Positions 35,409 through 45,481 of a DNA stretch of 64,000 nucleotides are shown in pieces. The position numbers and the translations under genes were made by a program. Under the pieces are notes generated by a model that saw only the letters and a list, made by a program, of their open reading frames with translations, had not been told where the DNA came from and made no database searches. The stretch's first letter is position 1. Each line of letters begins with the position of its first letter. Origin of the DNA: Proteiniphilum saccharofermentans (GTDB lineage Bacteria > Bacteroidota > Bacteroidia > Bacteroidales > Dysgonomonadaceae); contig NZ_LT605205.1 in NCBI RefSeq assembly GCF_900095135.1, positions 2,542,001 to 2,606,000 of the forward strand. Direction: 5' to 3'.

Positions 35409-38176
35409 GGCTGAATAAACAGTCTATCAATCATTTCAAATGTCAGCACCTCTTCAGGTGAGAATTCCCCGGAATTCATATAATGAACCATACTGTAATA
35501 CATCTGGCGCGCAACCGGGCTTTTATCCATCATGTCGTTGAATGCAATGGTAGTTGCCAAAAGTTTCCCTTTTCCCACTTTTGCTTCAAATATAAGGCCT
35601 ATTTTCCGGTTATTGTTCCAATCAGGAATAATTTGTACCAACGGTCTGAATGCATAAGGCGTATGATCCAGTACGACCGGCTTTGAATTCCTTACCAGAT
35701 CGAACCATTGCCAGTTGGAATGGAATTCGGTAGGAAAGTGCCTGAATAAGGCATGCTGCGGATCACATAATATACCCAGCAGATTGGGCGGGGTACCCGA
35801 CCAGACCGCATTCCACGATATGCCTGAGAAACCGGGCGACACGTTGGAATTTACTTTTGCCGTGTCGGCCAGCAACAATACATTGCCTCCTTTGTCAAGA
35901 TGCGCTTTTGCTTTTTTATCCCATTGCCGGATCACCAATACATTTTTCGGGGTTACATCGGGAAGTGTCTGAGGATATACCCATATCTTCCATTTATTGG
36001 ATATATCTGTACCATCGATTTTTATTATCACTATCAAATCAGTCGCTTCCCTGATATCTGCAAACGGGATGGATATCTCCCCTATATCGGTAACAGGGCC
36101 TATGGGTATGTGGATACCGGTGAAACTTCCCTGGTTATACATCCGTCCATCGGGGTACCGGAGCGTCCATGTGACTGTCGCATCTTTGAAGTCTTTTTTC
36201 AGGAAATTGGTTACCTGAGCTTTCGCCGTAAAAGTTTCCGCATTGGTCCATGTGAGCTTTTCAACACGAAGAAGGAGCAAACAAGGATTCTGGATATCGC
36301 TGAATTCCTTGGCAGTCACATATGGTTTAGGGTCATAGAAAACATCCACAACACCTACCGGTGAAGTGCCTTGTCCGGGAAAATCGTTCAACTGTAACAG
36401 GTGATAACCTCCAAAACCGGGTGTACGAAAATAAGATTCAAACTCCTCTTTTTTCTGTATTACCTGAAATTTACCGGAGGCGACATGGAAATCGTATGCC
36501 TGGTCGAGCATATTCTTATTCCTGAGGTCTTCACGGAAGAGTTCGTAATTGTACGGTTTTAATACCCCTACATATTTGCTAACCTGCTCAAAATCCGGAT
36601 AAGCGCACCATTGCCCGATCTCATGGGTGATCATCGGGATAGTGAATTTGCTTACATAATCGGAATAATCATACAAAGTATTTAACGGTTGCGCGTTGAA
36701 CCGGCCTTTCAACCCTTCCTGCCAGCGTTGGGGACGGGCCCCGTAGAATTCGTAAAAGTCACTTCCTTCCACAGTGGGATATCCCGACGCCGCCACATAA
36801 AGATGCCTCGGATCGGTTTTCCATTGTTTCAGCATCTCCTGAAGGAAAGGCACGCATCCTTTGCCTACAAGTTCATTTCCCTCACAGAAGAAAGCAAAGG
36901 AAGGATGATTCCCATACGCTTTAAATATCCTGCGAGCTTCGGCAAAATAAAACTGGTTAGTAGCTTCGTCCTCTCCTACGGTAAAGCGCCAGTCCGGATT
37001 TTCCACCTGCAGGTAGAGACCTAACTCGTCGGCCGCAATGAAAGCGGCTTCCGGAGGACACCATGAATGAAAACGTATGCAATTAAGTCCATACTCCTTA
37101 TAAACAGTAAGCACTCGTTTCCATTCGGAATAATCCATAGGAGGATAACCGGTAAGGGGAAACTCGCAGGAATTCACCGCCCCACGCATAAAAGCGGGAA
37201 TATCATTGACGATAAACTGGGTTCCCTGCGTAGCAAGATCGCGGACACCAAACCTTACTGTTTTCTCATCATAATAGCCTTTATCGGGTATTGTAACGGC
37301 ATATTCCAGTTTATAAAGGTATGGATCGAACTCATCCCATGTGTACCATTGTACACCGGGATCATACCGGTGGGTAAGCGTGATCACCGAATCATTTCCT
37401 TCGAACGGAACAATAACCTCCGGAAACGATTGTTTGACGGGTGTATTGACGGAATGGCAGATGATGTGTACCTCCCCTTTCACCGGTTGGCCGGTACGGT
37501 TCGATATCCCGGCTGTAATATCCAGTTTATTGTCTTTGCGTTGCGGGTAAACCTGTAAGTCGGTAATATGCACTTTATCGAACGCCTGAATTTCCATACG
37601 TCCGATGATCCCGTTCCAGTTAGTCTGGGTTTCGGCGCTTATGGCATGGGTATAAGCTATATCATAAATCAGACTGTTGTCCACACGGATACGTACGCTG
37701 TTTTTTGCCCCGGCCTTTATATAAGGCGTAATATCGTATGTATGGGGAGCAGAGAGGCTTTCCTCCCGCCCTACCTTATGGCCGTTTATCCAGACCTGTG
37801 TTTCCCAATGAGCCCGTTCAAGAAAGAGAAACATTTGCTTGTCTTTCCATCCCTCGGGAATAAAGATATTGTCTTTTTCATACCATGCTGCCCCGCTATA
37901 TTCAAAGAGACGGGTCAGCCGGATGGAAGTCATATCCTGTGTCTTGTAACCTTTGCCGGCCTGGTCTGTTGAACCGGGCAATACTATTGTTTCGGGGAAC
38001 TTACTCACAAAATTACTGCCCTTGACAGGAATACTGACGTTCATCGGGTCGAGCTTGAAGTTCCATATACCTGCTACGGAAATAGGTGCTTCGGTTCGTT
38101 TTGCGTTTTGTACCGGCTGTGCTTTTATGAGACAGCTACCGGTTATAAACAGTATGAGTAAAAGATATCTGGACAT
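35405..38176 (-). CDS. GH2-family exo-glycosidase, secreted (PUL GH2 no. 3)
   Basis: The 923-residue enzyme has a signal peptide ending LIKAQ (residue 20). No lipobox is seen at the cleavage site, unlike its three paralogues, so it is probably soluble in the periplasm. Its domains are a jelly roll (about 34-200), Ig-like (about 203-312) and TIM barrel with acid/base E435 in CEGNELVGKG and nucleophile E519 in THEIGQWC. The shared C-terminal amidotransferase-like region follows (GILCDPQHALF, HSNWQWFDLV, GKLLATTIAF). The HEIGQWC loop is shared with GH2 no. 4. The start lies 38 bp after the GH30 stop. Confidence 0.87.
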   Translation of the reverse strand: MSRYLLLILFITGSCLIKAQPVQNAKRTEAPISVAGIWNFKLDPMNVSIPVKGSNFVSKFPETIVLPGSTDQAGKGYKTQDMTSIRLTRLFEYSGAAWYEKDNIFIPEGWKDKQMFLFLERAHWETQVWINGHKVGREESLSAPHTYDITPYIKAGAKNSVRIRVDNSLIYDIAYTHAISAETQTNWNGIIGRMEIQAFDKVHITDLQVYPQRKDNKLDITAGISNRTGQPVKGEVHIICHSVNTPVKQSFPEVIVPFEGNDSVITLTHRYDPGVQWYTWDEFDPYLYKLEYAVTIPDKGYYDEKTVRFGVRDLATQGTQFIVNDIPAFMRGAVNSCEFPLTGYPPMDYSEWKRVLTVYKEYGLNCIRFHSWCPPEAAFIAADELGLYLQVENPDWRFTVGEDEATNQFYFAEARRIFKAYGNHPSFAFFCEGNELVGKGCVPFLQEMLKQWKTDPRHLYVAASGYPTVEGSDFYEFYGARPQRWQEGLKGRFNAQPLNTLYDYSDYVSKFTIPMITHEIGQWCAYPDFEQVSKYVGVLKPYNYELFREDLRNKNMLDQAYDFHVASGKFQVIQKKEEFESYFRTPGFGGYHLLQLNDFPGQGTSPVGVVDVFYDPKPYVTAKEFSDIQNPCLLLLRVEKLTWTNAETFTAKAQVTNFLKKDFKDATVTWTLRYPDGRMYNQGSFTGIHIPIGPVTDIGEISIPFADIREATDLIVIIKIDGTDISNKWKIWVYPQTLPDVTPKNVLVIRQWDKKAKAHLDKGGNVLLLADTAKVNSNVSPGFSGISWNAVWSGTPPNLLGILCDPQHALFRHFPTEFHSNWQWFDLVRNSKPVVLDHTPYAFRPLVQIIPDWNNNRKIGLIFEAKVGKGKLLATTIAFNDMMDKSPVARQMYYSMVHYMNSGEFSPEEVLTFEMIDRLFIQP

Positions 38177-38214
38177 TTCGGTTTGTATTTATGAATTATA
38201 AAATCTGTGGTAAC

Positions 38215-39846
38215 TTACTGTATATCACCTATAAATGTGACCACTGTTTTTGGAGCAATGACAATTTCATCCGGAGTAACTTCCGCCCCTTTTTCAAGAT
38301 TCGAGTTCTCCGAAGTAGTATATGGAATAAGTTTCCCGTTCTTTAATTTTCCATTCAACTCAAGTTTATATGTACGTTCCGTATTGCTTGTATTAATGGC
38401 AACAACAACCAGTTTCCTGGTATCGGTATCTTTATAGGCGCTTATCATCACATCGTTGGATGCCTGTACCGGATTTTGTCCATCAACATGGATCCTTTTC
38501 ATGCCGGGACGAATAAAGAAAGAGTAATTTCCAAAAGCCCATAATAGTTTGGAATCGCGGACAAACCCATCCTGTTTACAATATTCCGGCGACATGCTTC
38601 CATTACTTGCCCCGTCGTCCAGATAAATAAGTCCATCCTTGTAATTGGCTCTGGTAAGGGCAGTCCACCATTGCCAGGACGATGCATTGGCCACCACCAG
38701 GTCATTATGAATAATACGCGCTACGAACAGGGCGGTTTTCATCCCCAGATCACGCTGATTACCCGTACCGCCCGGTATCTCACTCTCTCCGGGTTGTTCC
38801 AGGATACAATATTCTGTTTGCCAGTATTTCAGTCCCGGGTATTGCTTAATCCGGGCATCCAGCTTCTGACGATGTTCCACCTGGCTGGCAACCGGCCATA
38901 CTGAGAAATAACTATGACCGGTTATCACTTTTTCAACATTGGGTAATGACGCAATACTCAGTGTAGAGGCAGGACTCCAGAATTCTTCAATCTGATTGTC
39001 GCGCATTTCATTATTTACCATTCCATACAGGTAATTAATCGCACCTGCTTCTCCCAATGCAATAGTAGTGGATAAACCACGTTCTTTTAACCTTTCGGAT
39101 AAAAGGGAAGTGAGTTCAAATAATTCACGGTTAGTAGCAGGCGTCCCTTCCTGACTGGATTTGCCATTATTGCCCGCCATCCATTCCCATTGCGGTTCAT
39201 TTACCGGACTCAGGTAATTAAACGTCACTCCTTCTTTCTCTTGCAGGTTTTCAATACAATCCACCAGAAATTCAGCATAATCCGGCATCATACCTTCTTT
39301 GATATTCATTTTCTGCTTTTGGGGTGAGAAAGCTTTACCGTTAATTGTCATGTGTACGGGCGGACTGATGGTAAAAGCCAGGTATTTTTCCACTCCCCGC
39401 TCACGGGCGGCCTGTAAGAACCAGCGCTGTCCTTCCTGTTTATTCCAATTGTAGGTCCCGTCCGGAGACTGGAAACATTCGCCCCTACGCCATTCATCAG
39501 ATATATCGCTTTCGGAACCTTGTTCCATACTTCCGGCTCCAAGATAGAACCGCCAGATAGACAATCCGATCCCTTTTGGGTTTCCCTTCTCGTCGGTTTC
39601 CTTACTGAACAATAAATCTGCAATCCTGTTTTTCTTCTCCTCGGGCCAGTATTTGCCTACCATCTGGCAGCGCCATGCATCGGAAGCGCCAAAACCGTCG
39701 ATAGTTTGTAACTCCTGCTCCGGATCAATTTTCATTATGCGCGTTTCGGAGGGAACAGAAGGGGAAGGGATATCCACCTTTGATCCACAAGCCAGAAAAG
39801 GAACGGCCAACCCTACCACAATATTACCTATACACCTCATTTTCAT
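38215..39846 (-). CDS. GH30-family endo- or exo-glycosidase, lipoprotein
   Basis: The protein has 543 residues from the start at 39846 (MKMRCIG); an upstream frame to 39921 lacks a signal and is unlikely. Lipobox FLAC (Cys20) anchors it. The barrel opens with QTIDGFGASDAW (48-59), the standard GH30 beta-1 motif. Acid/base E217 is in SPVNEPQWEW and nucleophile E345 in YWQTEYCILE, and a C-terminal beta-sandwich ends the chain. GH30 enzymes act on beta-1,6-galactan, glucuronoxylan, beta-glucans and others; subfamily is not decided by eye. It is one of two enzymes in the locus likely to cut inside the chain. Confidence 0.85.
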   Translation of the reverse strand: MKMRCIGNIVVGLAVPFLACGSKVDIPSPSVPSETRIMKIDPEQELQTIDGFGASDAWRCQMVGKYWPEEKKNRIADLLFSKETDEKGNPKGIGLSIWRFYLGAGSMEQGSESDISDEWRRGECFQSPDGTYNWNKQEGQRWFLQAARERGVEKYLAFTISPPVHMTINGKAFSPQKQKMNIKEGMMPDYAEFLVDCIENLQEKEGVTFNYLSPVNEPQWEWMAGNNGKSSQEGTPATNRELFELTSLLSERLKERGLSTTIALGEAGAINYLYGMVNNEMRDNQIEEFWSPASTLSIASLPNVEKVITGHSYFSVWPVASQVEHRQKLDARIKQYPGLKYWQTEYCILEQPGESEIPGGTGNQRDLGMKTALFVARIIHNDLVVANASSWQWWTALTRANYKDGLIYLDDGASNGSMSPEYCKQDGFVRDSKLLWAFGNYSFFIRPGMKRIHVDGQNPVQASNDVMISAYKDTDTRKLVVVAINTSNTERTYKLELNGKLKNGKLIPYTTSENSNLEKGAEVTPDEIVIAPKTVVTFIGDIQ

Positions 39847-39969
39847 ATGATTAAAAATTATTGATTTAAGTTTCGTAAGCCGTATGATTGCAATTAAAGC
39901 ATTGAGTTGCTTACATTTCAAACTTACATGGGAAACTTAAGTTATTGATTTTTCTATTCTTACTACATT

Positions 39970-41883
39970 CTACCAAAAAAACTCCATTTTAAGTGGCTGA
40001 TCAATAAGCCTGTATAATAATACTTCCAAACTATGCTTGGCCGATTCCATATTTCTGCTTTCTGTTCCCATCTTTTCTTCCAGTTGCACCAGTTGCTCAA
40101 TAAAATCTCCTTTTCTCTGCATATAATGCAAATTATGTAGGACCATCAATACTAAATCAGGGTCGGAACCTGAAAGATATTTTTCCAATACCTCCCGGGC
40201 TTCCGGACTTTTATTCATATCATATAGTGTTGATGCCAGAAATATCTGCACCGGAGGGTAAGGATCAAACAGATGGTGTAAAATCTGTATTATTTCTATT
40301 TCATCAAAAGAGGGCTGGCTTTTTAAACCTATAGCTGCCCAAAGCCTCGCGACCTTATCAGGACTATTCAGAAGCCTAATCTGCTCATTTTTACTTTTTG
40401 CATCTCTGAACCCGGCATATTTAGCAGCTTCCCAGATACTATTAAAATCATAGTCATCAAGGAGTCGGTACTCATAAGGTGTAAAGTTGTCACCCAGTTT
40501 TTTAAGTTCATATTCCGTATTGAATAACACATCCTTACTATCAACAATGTTCTTTTCAAGGGCACGTCTCATTTGATCCAGTTCTTCTCTATAAGCCGGG
40601 TCATTGCTCAGATCATGCATTTCCCACGGGTCGGCTGATAAATCATAGAGGTACTCGGCCTTTCTTGGCTCCATTACGATGGCTTCTTTATCAGATAGTT
40701 TTCCTGAGTTATAATCATTTACAATAAGCTGGCTGATTGACCCATATATGAAATAATGGATCCATCTGAGCTGTGGTGAATACGGTGTAAAATGCCTGGT
40801 GTACAAAAGATTGTTTTTAATAACCGTACGATCCAGATTGAATGAATTCTCACATCCGTCATTAGAAATGAAAAGATATTCTTTGGCTTCTTCCCGTTGA
40901 CTCCCCAAAAAGGCCCTGCCGTCGAAATATTCAGGAATATCAACGTCAGCCAGACTTAATATGGTAGGAGCCAGATCTGCAAAATCTATTTGTTCATCGG
41001 TAACAATTCCTTCTGTACCCCATGGCGACAAGTGTTTATAAGTTTCCGGAAACCAAACGACAAAAGGGACTTTGTATCCCTGCCCTATTCCATTTGATTT
41101 TCCCCGTGGCATTCCTTCGCCATGGTCGGCATAAAAGAAGATAATGGTGTTATCCATCAGCCCATCTTTCCGAATGCGGTCCAGTATTTGTCCGATTTTA
41201 TAGTCAGCAAGAGAAACACCGTTATACACGCGTGCCAGTTGCTTTCGCATCTCCGGCGTATCCTTATAAAATGGAGGCATCTGAAAATCATTGTCATCCA
41301 CTGCAAGCGAATCAGGTAGTAAATCCAATACCTGTTTTTCATACATATGATACGGATTGGTCATCGTTCTTGACTGATGAGAATCCGCAAAATTGAACAC
41401 GGAAAAAAAGGGTTGACCCGGCTTTTTGTTCCACCATCCTGCGGTTGCTGAACTTTCATTCCATGAATCGGTTATAATCCTTTTTGCATCAGAAGTATTA
41501 TAATCGGTTTTGGAATTATTGGAGGTATAATATCCTGCTTGTTTTAAATAATAAGGGAACCCTTTAATAAAATCGGGAATAGGAAAACTACTCCGATGAT
41601 TCCCTGTTCCCATTTTATAAGCTTTGACTCCGGTAATAATAGTGCTACGGCTGGGCGAACTCACTGTACCGGTACTGTATGCATTGGAAAACCGTACTCC
41701 GCCGGAAGCCAATTGATCAATATTCGGTGTATTTACCGCTGAATTCCCATAACAACCAATATATTGAGGAGAAGTATCTTCGATCACAAGCCACAAAATA
41801 TTGGGTTTGCTATCTTTTTGGGCATAAATAGCTGGATTTTTAAAGAAAAGTATTGATAAGAAAATCAAAAATCTGGAGAACAT
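39970..41883 (-). CDS. S1-family sulfatase with C-terminal extension, Ser-type (PUL sulfatase 3)
   Basis: The 637-residue enzyme has a signal peptide ending IYAQ (about residue 22). The catalytic half shows WLVIEDTSP (metal ligands E35, D36, where DD is usual), formylglycine motif SSPSR with S75, HQSRTM, and ADHGEGMPRGKS in place of SDNG. This DHGE pattern is typical of sulfamidase/heparan-N-sulfatase-like S1 members, so an N-sulfate or a distinct O-sulfate may be the target (inference). Residues about 490-637 form an extra alpha-helical, HEAT-like extension (VARLWAAIGLKS, VQIFLASTLYD). It follows the SusE/F-like gene after a terminator-bearing gap of about 250 bp. Confidence 0.87.
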   Translation of the reverse strand: MFSRFLIFLSILFFKNPAIYAQKDSKPNILWLVIEDTSPQYIGCYGNSAVNTPNIDQLASGGVRFSNAYSTGTVSSPSRSTIITGVKAYKMGTGNHRSSFPIPDFIKGFPYYLKQAGYYTSNNSKTDYNTSDAKRIITDSWNESSATAGWWNKKPGQPFFSVFNFADSHQSRTMTNPYHMYEKQVLDLLPDSLAVDDNDFQMPPFYKDTPEMRKQLARVYNGVSLADYKIGQILDRIRKDGLMDNTIIFFYADHGEGMPRGKSNGIGQGYKVPFVVWFPETYKHLSPWGTEGIVTDEQIDFADLAPTILSLADVDIPEYFDGRAFLGSQREEAKEYLFISNDGCENSFNLDRTVIKNNLLYTRHFTPYSPQLRWIHYFIYGSISQLIVNDYNSGKLSDKEAIVMEPRKAEYLYDLSADPWEMHDLSNDPAYREELDQMRRALEKNIVDSKDVLFNTEYELKKLGDNFTPYEYRLLDDYDFNSIWEAAKYAGFRDAKSKNEQIRLLNSPDKVARLWAAIGLKSQPSFDEIEIIQILHHLFDPYPPVQIFLASTLYDMNKSPEAREVLEKYLSGSDPDLVLMVLHNLHYMQRKGDFIEQLVQLEEKMGTESRNMESAKHSLEVLLYRLIDQPLKMEFFW

Positions 41884-42045
41884 ATTATAAAGTACTAACT
41901 ACACCTATTCTACAAAAAATATTTGTTATTCAACTCTCGCATATTGTATGATTGACTTCACTGGGAGCGTATGGGAAAGGTCAGTCTGTTATTATTCTAT
42001 ACAACCTACCATAAATTTCTTACATCCTACAGCTTCGCTGTACAT

Positions 42046-42087
42046 AAAAACAGGGAGCAAACGGTGGGAACCTTGCCCCCTGTTTTA
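42046..42087 (-). terminator. terminator after the SusCD/SGBP block
   Basis: AAAACAGGGAGCAA (42047-42060) pairs with TTGCCCCCTGTTTT (42073-42086) with one mismatch. Read on the minus strand, the stem is followed by TTTTTATG. It lies 45 bp after the surface-lipoprotein stop and may partly terminate, giving more transporter than enzyme transcript. Confidence 0.65.
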
Positions 42088-42131
42088 CAATTATTACCGG
42101 TATTACCGGCCTGACAGTATCATTCTACAAT

Positions 42132-43727
42132 TCATTGCTTCTTTACAATCCTAAGCCTGTAGGTAATCAAATCGTAGGTAGCGTACCAGTCGGTATTACC
42201 GGTAAGCGTAATACCATAGTTAGCACCGTTATTGGATGCACCTACCGGTTTGATCATGGATACCAGATCGCCGTATGTATCTCTCATATTGGCACGCGCA
42301 GCCGGTAGCCGAAACCATCCCGTATTACCCACCAGCGAGGCTTTGGGCGCCTGGAAATTGATATTTACACCCCCTGCCGTACGAAAATGGCCGCTATAGA
42401 TAAAATTATGATCGGCTTCTTTATATAAGCTGGTATTGTTCTCTATTTCAGCCCATCCGGAAGTCCCTACGACAGCGCCACCGGAGATAATAGCCAGATA
42501 GGGGTATGGATTGGATGCAGAGAAACCGGGGAACAGGGCAGGATTGGCAAAATCGGGATTCGTTGCGGCCAGAGGAGTTGCTTTAACCGTTTTGGCAGAC
42601 ATATCCACCGTAATCGTATAATAGCCTTTTTGCGAAACAGGCAGTTTGAACTCGGCAGCCTGAAGGTTGGCCGTCAGGTCTTCCTGTGATCCTGCGGCAA
42701 GAGCCACGACATTCGTACCGTCCAACGTATATTTGATACCCCTCGGAGATTGATTGAACGGTCTGTCGGCACCCATGAACGCAATGAAGCGAATGTTCTC
42801 ATCGTTATCATTACGATAATAGTAATTCAACTGAAAGAGGTTATTTCCTATCTTCTGCATAGGCACAAGCGTACCTACACCCCATGCGTCAGCCGAAGCA
42901 TAGGCGTCAAAACCCTGCCCGCTCACTTCACCGTCGTTTTTTGCATCCGAAAGATACAATCTATCCATCATGCCTACTGTCAGATTACCACCGGTAACCG
43001 CCTGGTTTCCGGCTTTATCGGTAGCGCGTATCATAAATTGGTATTCACCCACCGTGCCGCCCGGTATTTCGAGATCTTTAGCATAATTGTATGAAAATTT
43101 TTCCTCTTCAGTAGTGGGATTCCAGGTATCTTCCACTTCAAAATACTGGCCTTTGACGTTTTCACCCCATACCTTGAAGTATATATCCGCCATTTCCACA
43201 TCTTCCGTTATCAATGCATCCACACTTAACGGTATGGGTACATCTGCAAGGCCGTAGAAGTGATTGACAGTCGGCGCCTGGACAGTGATAACAGGCGGCA
43301 GGAGATCCGGAGAATAACCTTCGATCTGATTCGTTGCCGACAGGTCGGTGACAGGAATTTTCACACGCAAGATACCTTTTGCCGCATTCCTGACTACTAT
43401 CTCTACTTCATGTTTAGTCCGGTTTGCATCTTTGGTCACTAAAAACGTGTCCTGAAGGATAAATTCTTTTCCCGAAAGGTTTACCGATTTATCAATATTC
43501 CACTCGCTAACAGACATTTGCAGCGATTCCAATGCTTCTTTGTCTTTGATAACAGCATCAATTGCAAGTTTGTACTCCGGCCCTATCCACAGGTATTCAG
43601 CCGAATAGTTTTCAAGTACCGGGATATCCGGCGCTTCGTCAGCAACAAAAATAATCTTATCGGTGCAAGCGCCCCAACCAAGGACAAAAACAGTTATAAA
43701 TATGAATAATATTCTTTGCATAACCAT
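42132..43727 (-). CDS. SusE/SusF-like surface glycan-binding lipoprotein
   Basis: The 531-residue protein has lipobox LGWGAC (Cys21). N-terminal Ig-like SusE domain strands (about 30-245) are followed by two beta-sandwich modules. Surface-exposed aromatic and Asn residues occur in the C-terminal halves (GWFRLPAARANMRDTYGDL, TGNTDWYATYDLITYRLRI), as in SusF/SGBP proteins. It is encoded directly after the second SusD, the usual place of a surface glycan-binding protein. Its role would be to hold the polysaccharide at the cell surface for the SusCD complexes. Confidence 0.8.
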   Translation of the reverse strand: MVMQRILFIFITVFVLGWGACTDKIIFVADEAPDIPVLENYSAEYLWIGPEYKLAIDAVIKDKEALESLQMSVSEWNIDKSVNLSGKEFILQDTFLVTKDANRTKHEVEIVVRNAAKGILRVKIPVTDLSATNQIEGYSPDLLPPVITVQAPTVNHFYGLADVPIPLSVDALITEDVEMADIYFKVWGENVKGQYFEVEDTWNPTTEEEKFSYNYAKDLEIPGGTVGEYQFMIRATDKAGNQAVTGGNLTVGMMDRLYLSDAKNDGEVSGQGFDAYASADAWGVGTLVPMQKIGNNLFQLNYYYRNDNDENIRFIAFMGADRPFNQSPRGIKYTLDGTNVVALAAGSQEDLTANLQAAEFKLPVSQKGYYTITVDMSAKTVKATPLAATNPDFANPALFPGFSASNPYPYLAIISGGAVVGTSGWAEIENNTSLYKEADHNFIYSGHFRTAGGVNINFQAPKASLVGNTGWFRLPAARANMRDTYGDLVSMIKPVGASNNGANYGITLTGNTDWYATYDLITYRLRIVKKQ

Positions 43728-43763
43728 TACAGATTAATTTTTAACTAATTAATTAATAGACGT

Positions 43764-45458
43764 TCACCATCCCGGATTCTGTGTAATGGAACCTTTCAGG
43801 GTCTCGGCTTCGGGAATGGGATAGAGATACATATGTGCCTTAAAGATGCGGTCTTCTTTTTTTATAACGAGATAATCAAAAGTGTTATCTTGTCTTTTTG
43901 TTATCTGCATTGCCATCAGAGGGAGATTTTCGGTCTGTTCTGCTATCTTCCAACGGCGTACATCGAAGAAACGCCGTTCCTCGAAAGCGAGTTCTACACG
44001 CCGTTCGTTGCGGATACGCTCACGCATTTCGGCTTGTGTCAATCCGGGAGGCAATATTGGCATATTTACTCCGGCGCGCTGTCTGACCGCATCCACAGCC
44101 GACTTGGCATTCATTGACATACCGCGCTTCTCTTCCGGTCCGTAAGCTTCGTTCATCGCTTCAGCAAAGTTGAGCAACACTTCGGCATACCTGAAAATAA
44201 TCCATGAGTGGACGCTTGCCTGATTTTGCGTCAGGTTCAGGTTTTCGTTGACATATTTCTTGAGGTAATAACCAGTGGTGGAAGCTTTCAATTTGTCTGT
44301 TCCATCGATACCCCCGATCCAGCATTCGACGTTGCGTCCTTTGAACGAGGAGTTATTGACTATTATCGACATGGTAAGTCTGGGATCCCTTCCCTCATAG
44401 GGTCTTTGAGGATCATAACCCGAACCGGGCTGTTCGATATACTTGCCTGTACTTCGCATCTCATAGGCATCGACGAGATTCTGTGAAGGCGATGTAGTAG
44501 CCTGCCCACCCTGGTCGTATCCTATGGGATAGTTATATTTCTCGAAAGTATTTTCGTTCCATCGTTGCACGGCAAACAACACTTCGGGATTACTATCCGA
44601 ACCATTCCCGAGATTGAACAGACCGCGATAGTTATTATGCAGGGAGAACTTCCCCGATGCGATGATAGCATGCGCAGCTTCGGCGGCCCTACTCCATCGT
44701 TCCAGATCATTCGAAGGATTATGAAGAGGACTTGCCGCATACAGCAGCGCCTGGGCTTTAAGAGCCTGTGCTGCCGCTTTGGTAGCCCGTCCCCGCCATT
44801 TATTACCATCGAAATCTACCCATGTATCTCTCAGGAGAGGCATTATTTCGTCGCACTCCGTAACTATAAAATCGATACAATCATCAAAATCATCCCTTGT
44901 TATTTTGAGAAGCGTCGCTTCATCGTCGATCACCTGCTTCATGATAGGTATGTCCCCATAGCGTTTTGCCAATTCAAAATGATACAAAGCTCTCAAAAAG
45001 CGGGTTTCTGCTCTTAACCATTCTATATCCCTGACCTGGTATCTGTAATTTTCGGCATTGGCAGTGATAGTCGTGTCGCGGAAAAGAATCGTCTTATAGC
45101 CGGTCGATCCTTCAAGAAAAAGATTGGCGCGACGGATGGCCGTATAGAACGTACTCCAGCAATCATCAGGGTTCAAAGAGGAACTCCACGTTCCGGCGTT
45201 GAAATGCTGGACAGAGGAATTGACGTCGGCATGGTCGGCTTCATCGCATGCGGAGGCAAGCATGGCCGAACTGATCCTGTTGAAACCGAAATTGAACAAA
45301 GTAGCATACACGCCATAGCCTGCATTGCTCATCCGTGAATAATTGACAAAGACATCTTCTTCCTGGTATTTTGTCTCAATAGCAGTTTCCATAAAATCGC
45401 TGCATCCCGCCAGCAGACAAAGGGAAAACAGGAGTATTGAATATTGTAATATCTTCAT
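43764..45458 (-). CDS. SusD/RagB-family lipoprotein (pair 2)
   Basis: The 564-residue protein has lipobox LLAGC (Cys19). The alpha-helical TPR-like SusD fold is shown by LRAETRFLRALYHFELAKRYG, KAAAQALKAQALLYAASPLHN and RNERRVELAFEERRFFDVRRW near the end, with C-terminal SITQNPGW. SusD proteins cap the SusC channel and bind oligosaccharides at the cell surface. It is 23 bp downstream of its SusC partner. Confidence 0.93.
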   Translation of the reverse strand: MKILQYSILLFSLCLLAGCSDFMETAIETKYQEEDVFVNYSRMSNAGYGVYATLFNFGFNRISSAMLASACDEADHADVNSSVQHFNAGTWSSSLNPDDCWSTFYTAIRRANLFLEGSTGYKTILFRDTTITANAENYRYQVRDIEWLRAETRFLRALYHFELAKRYGDIPIMKQVIDDEATLLKITRDDFDDCIDFIVTECDEIMPLLRDTWVDFDGNKWRGRATKAAAQALKAQALLYAASPLHNPSNDLERWSRAAEAAHAIIASGKFSLHNNYRGLFNLGNGSDSNPEVLFAVQRWNENTFEKYNYPIGYDQGGQATTSPSQNLVDAYEMRSTGKYIEQPGSGYDPQRPYEGRDPRLTMSIIVNNSSFKGRNVECWIGGIDGTDKLKASTTGYYLKKYVNENLNLTQNQASVHSWIIFRYAEVLLNFAEAMNEAYGPEEKRGMSMNAKSAVDAVRQRAGVNMPILPPGLTQAEMRERIRNERRVELAFEERRFFDVRRWKIAEQTENLPLMAMQITKRQDNTFDYLVIKKEDRIFKAHMYLYPIPEAETLKGSITQNPGW

Positions 45459-45481
45459 AGAATAATAATTTTGATTGTTGC

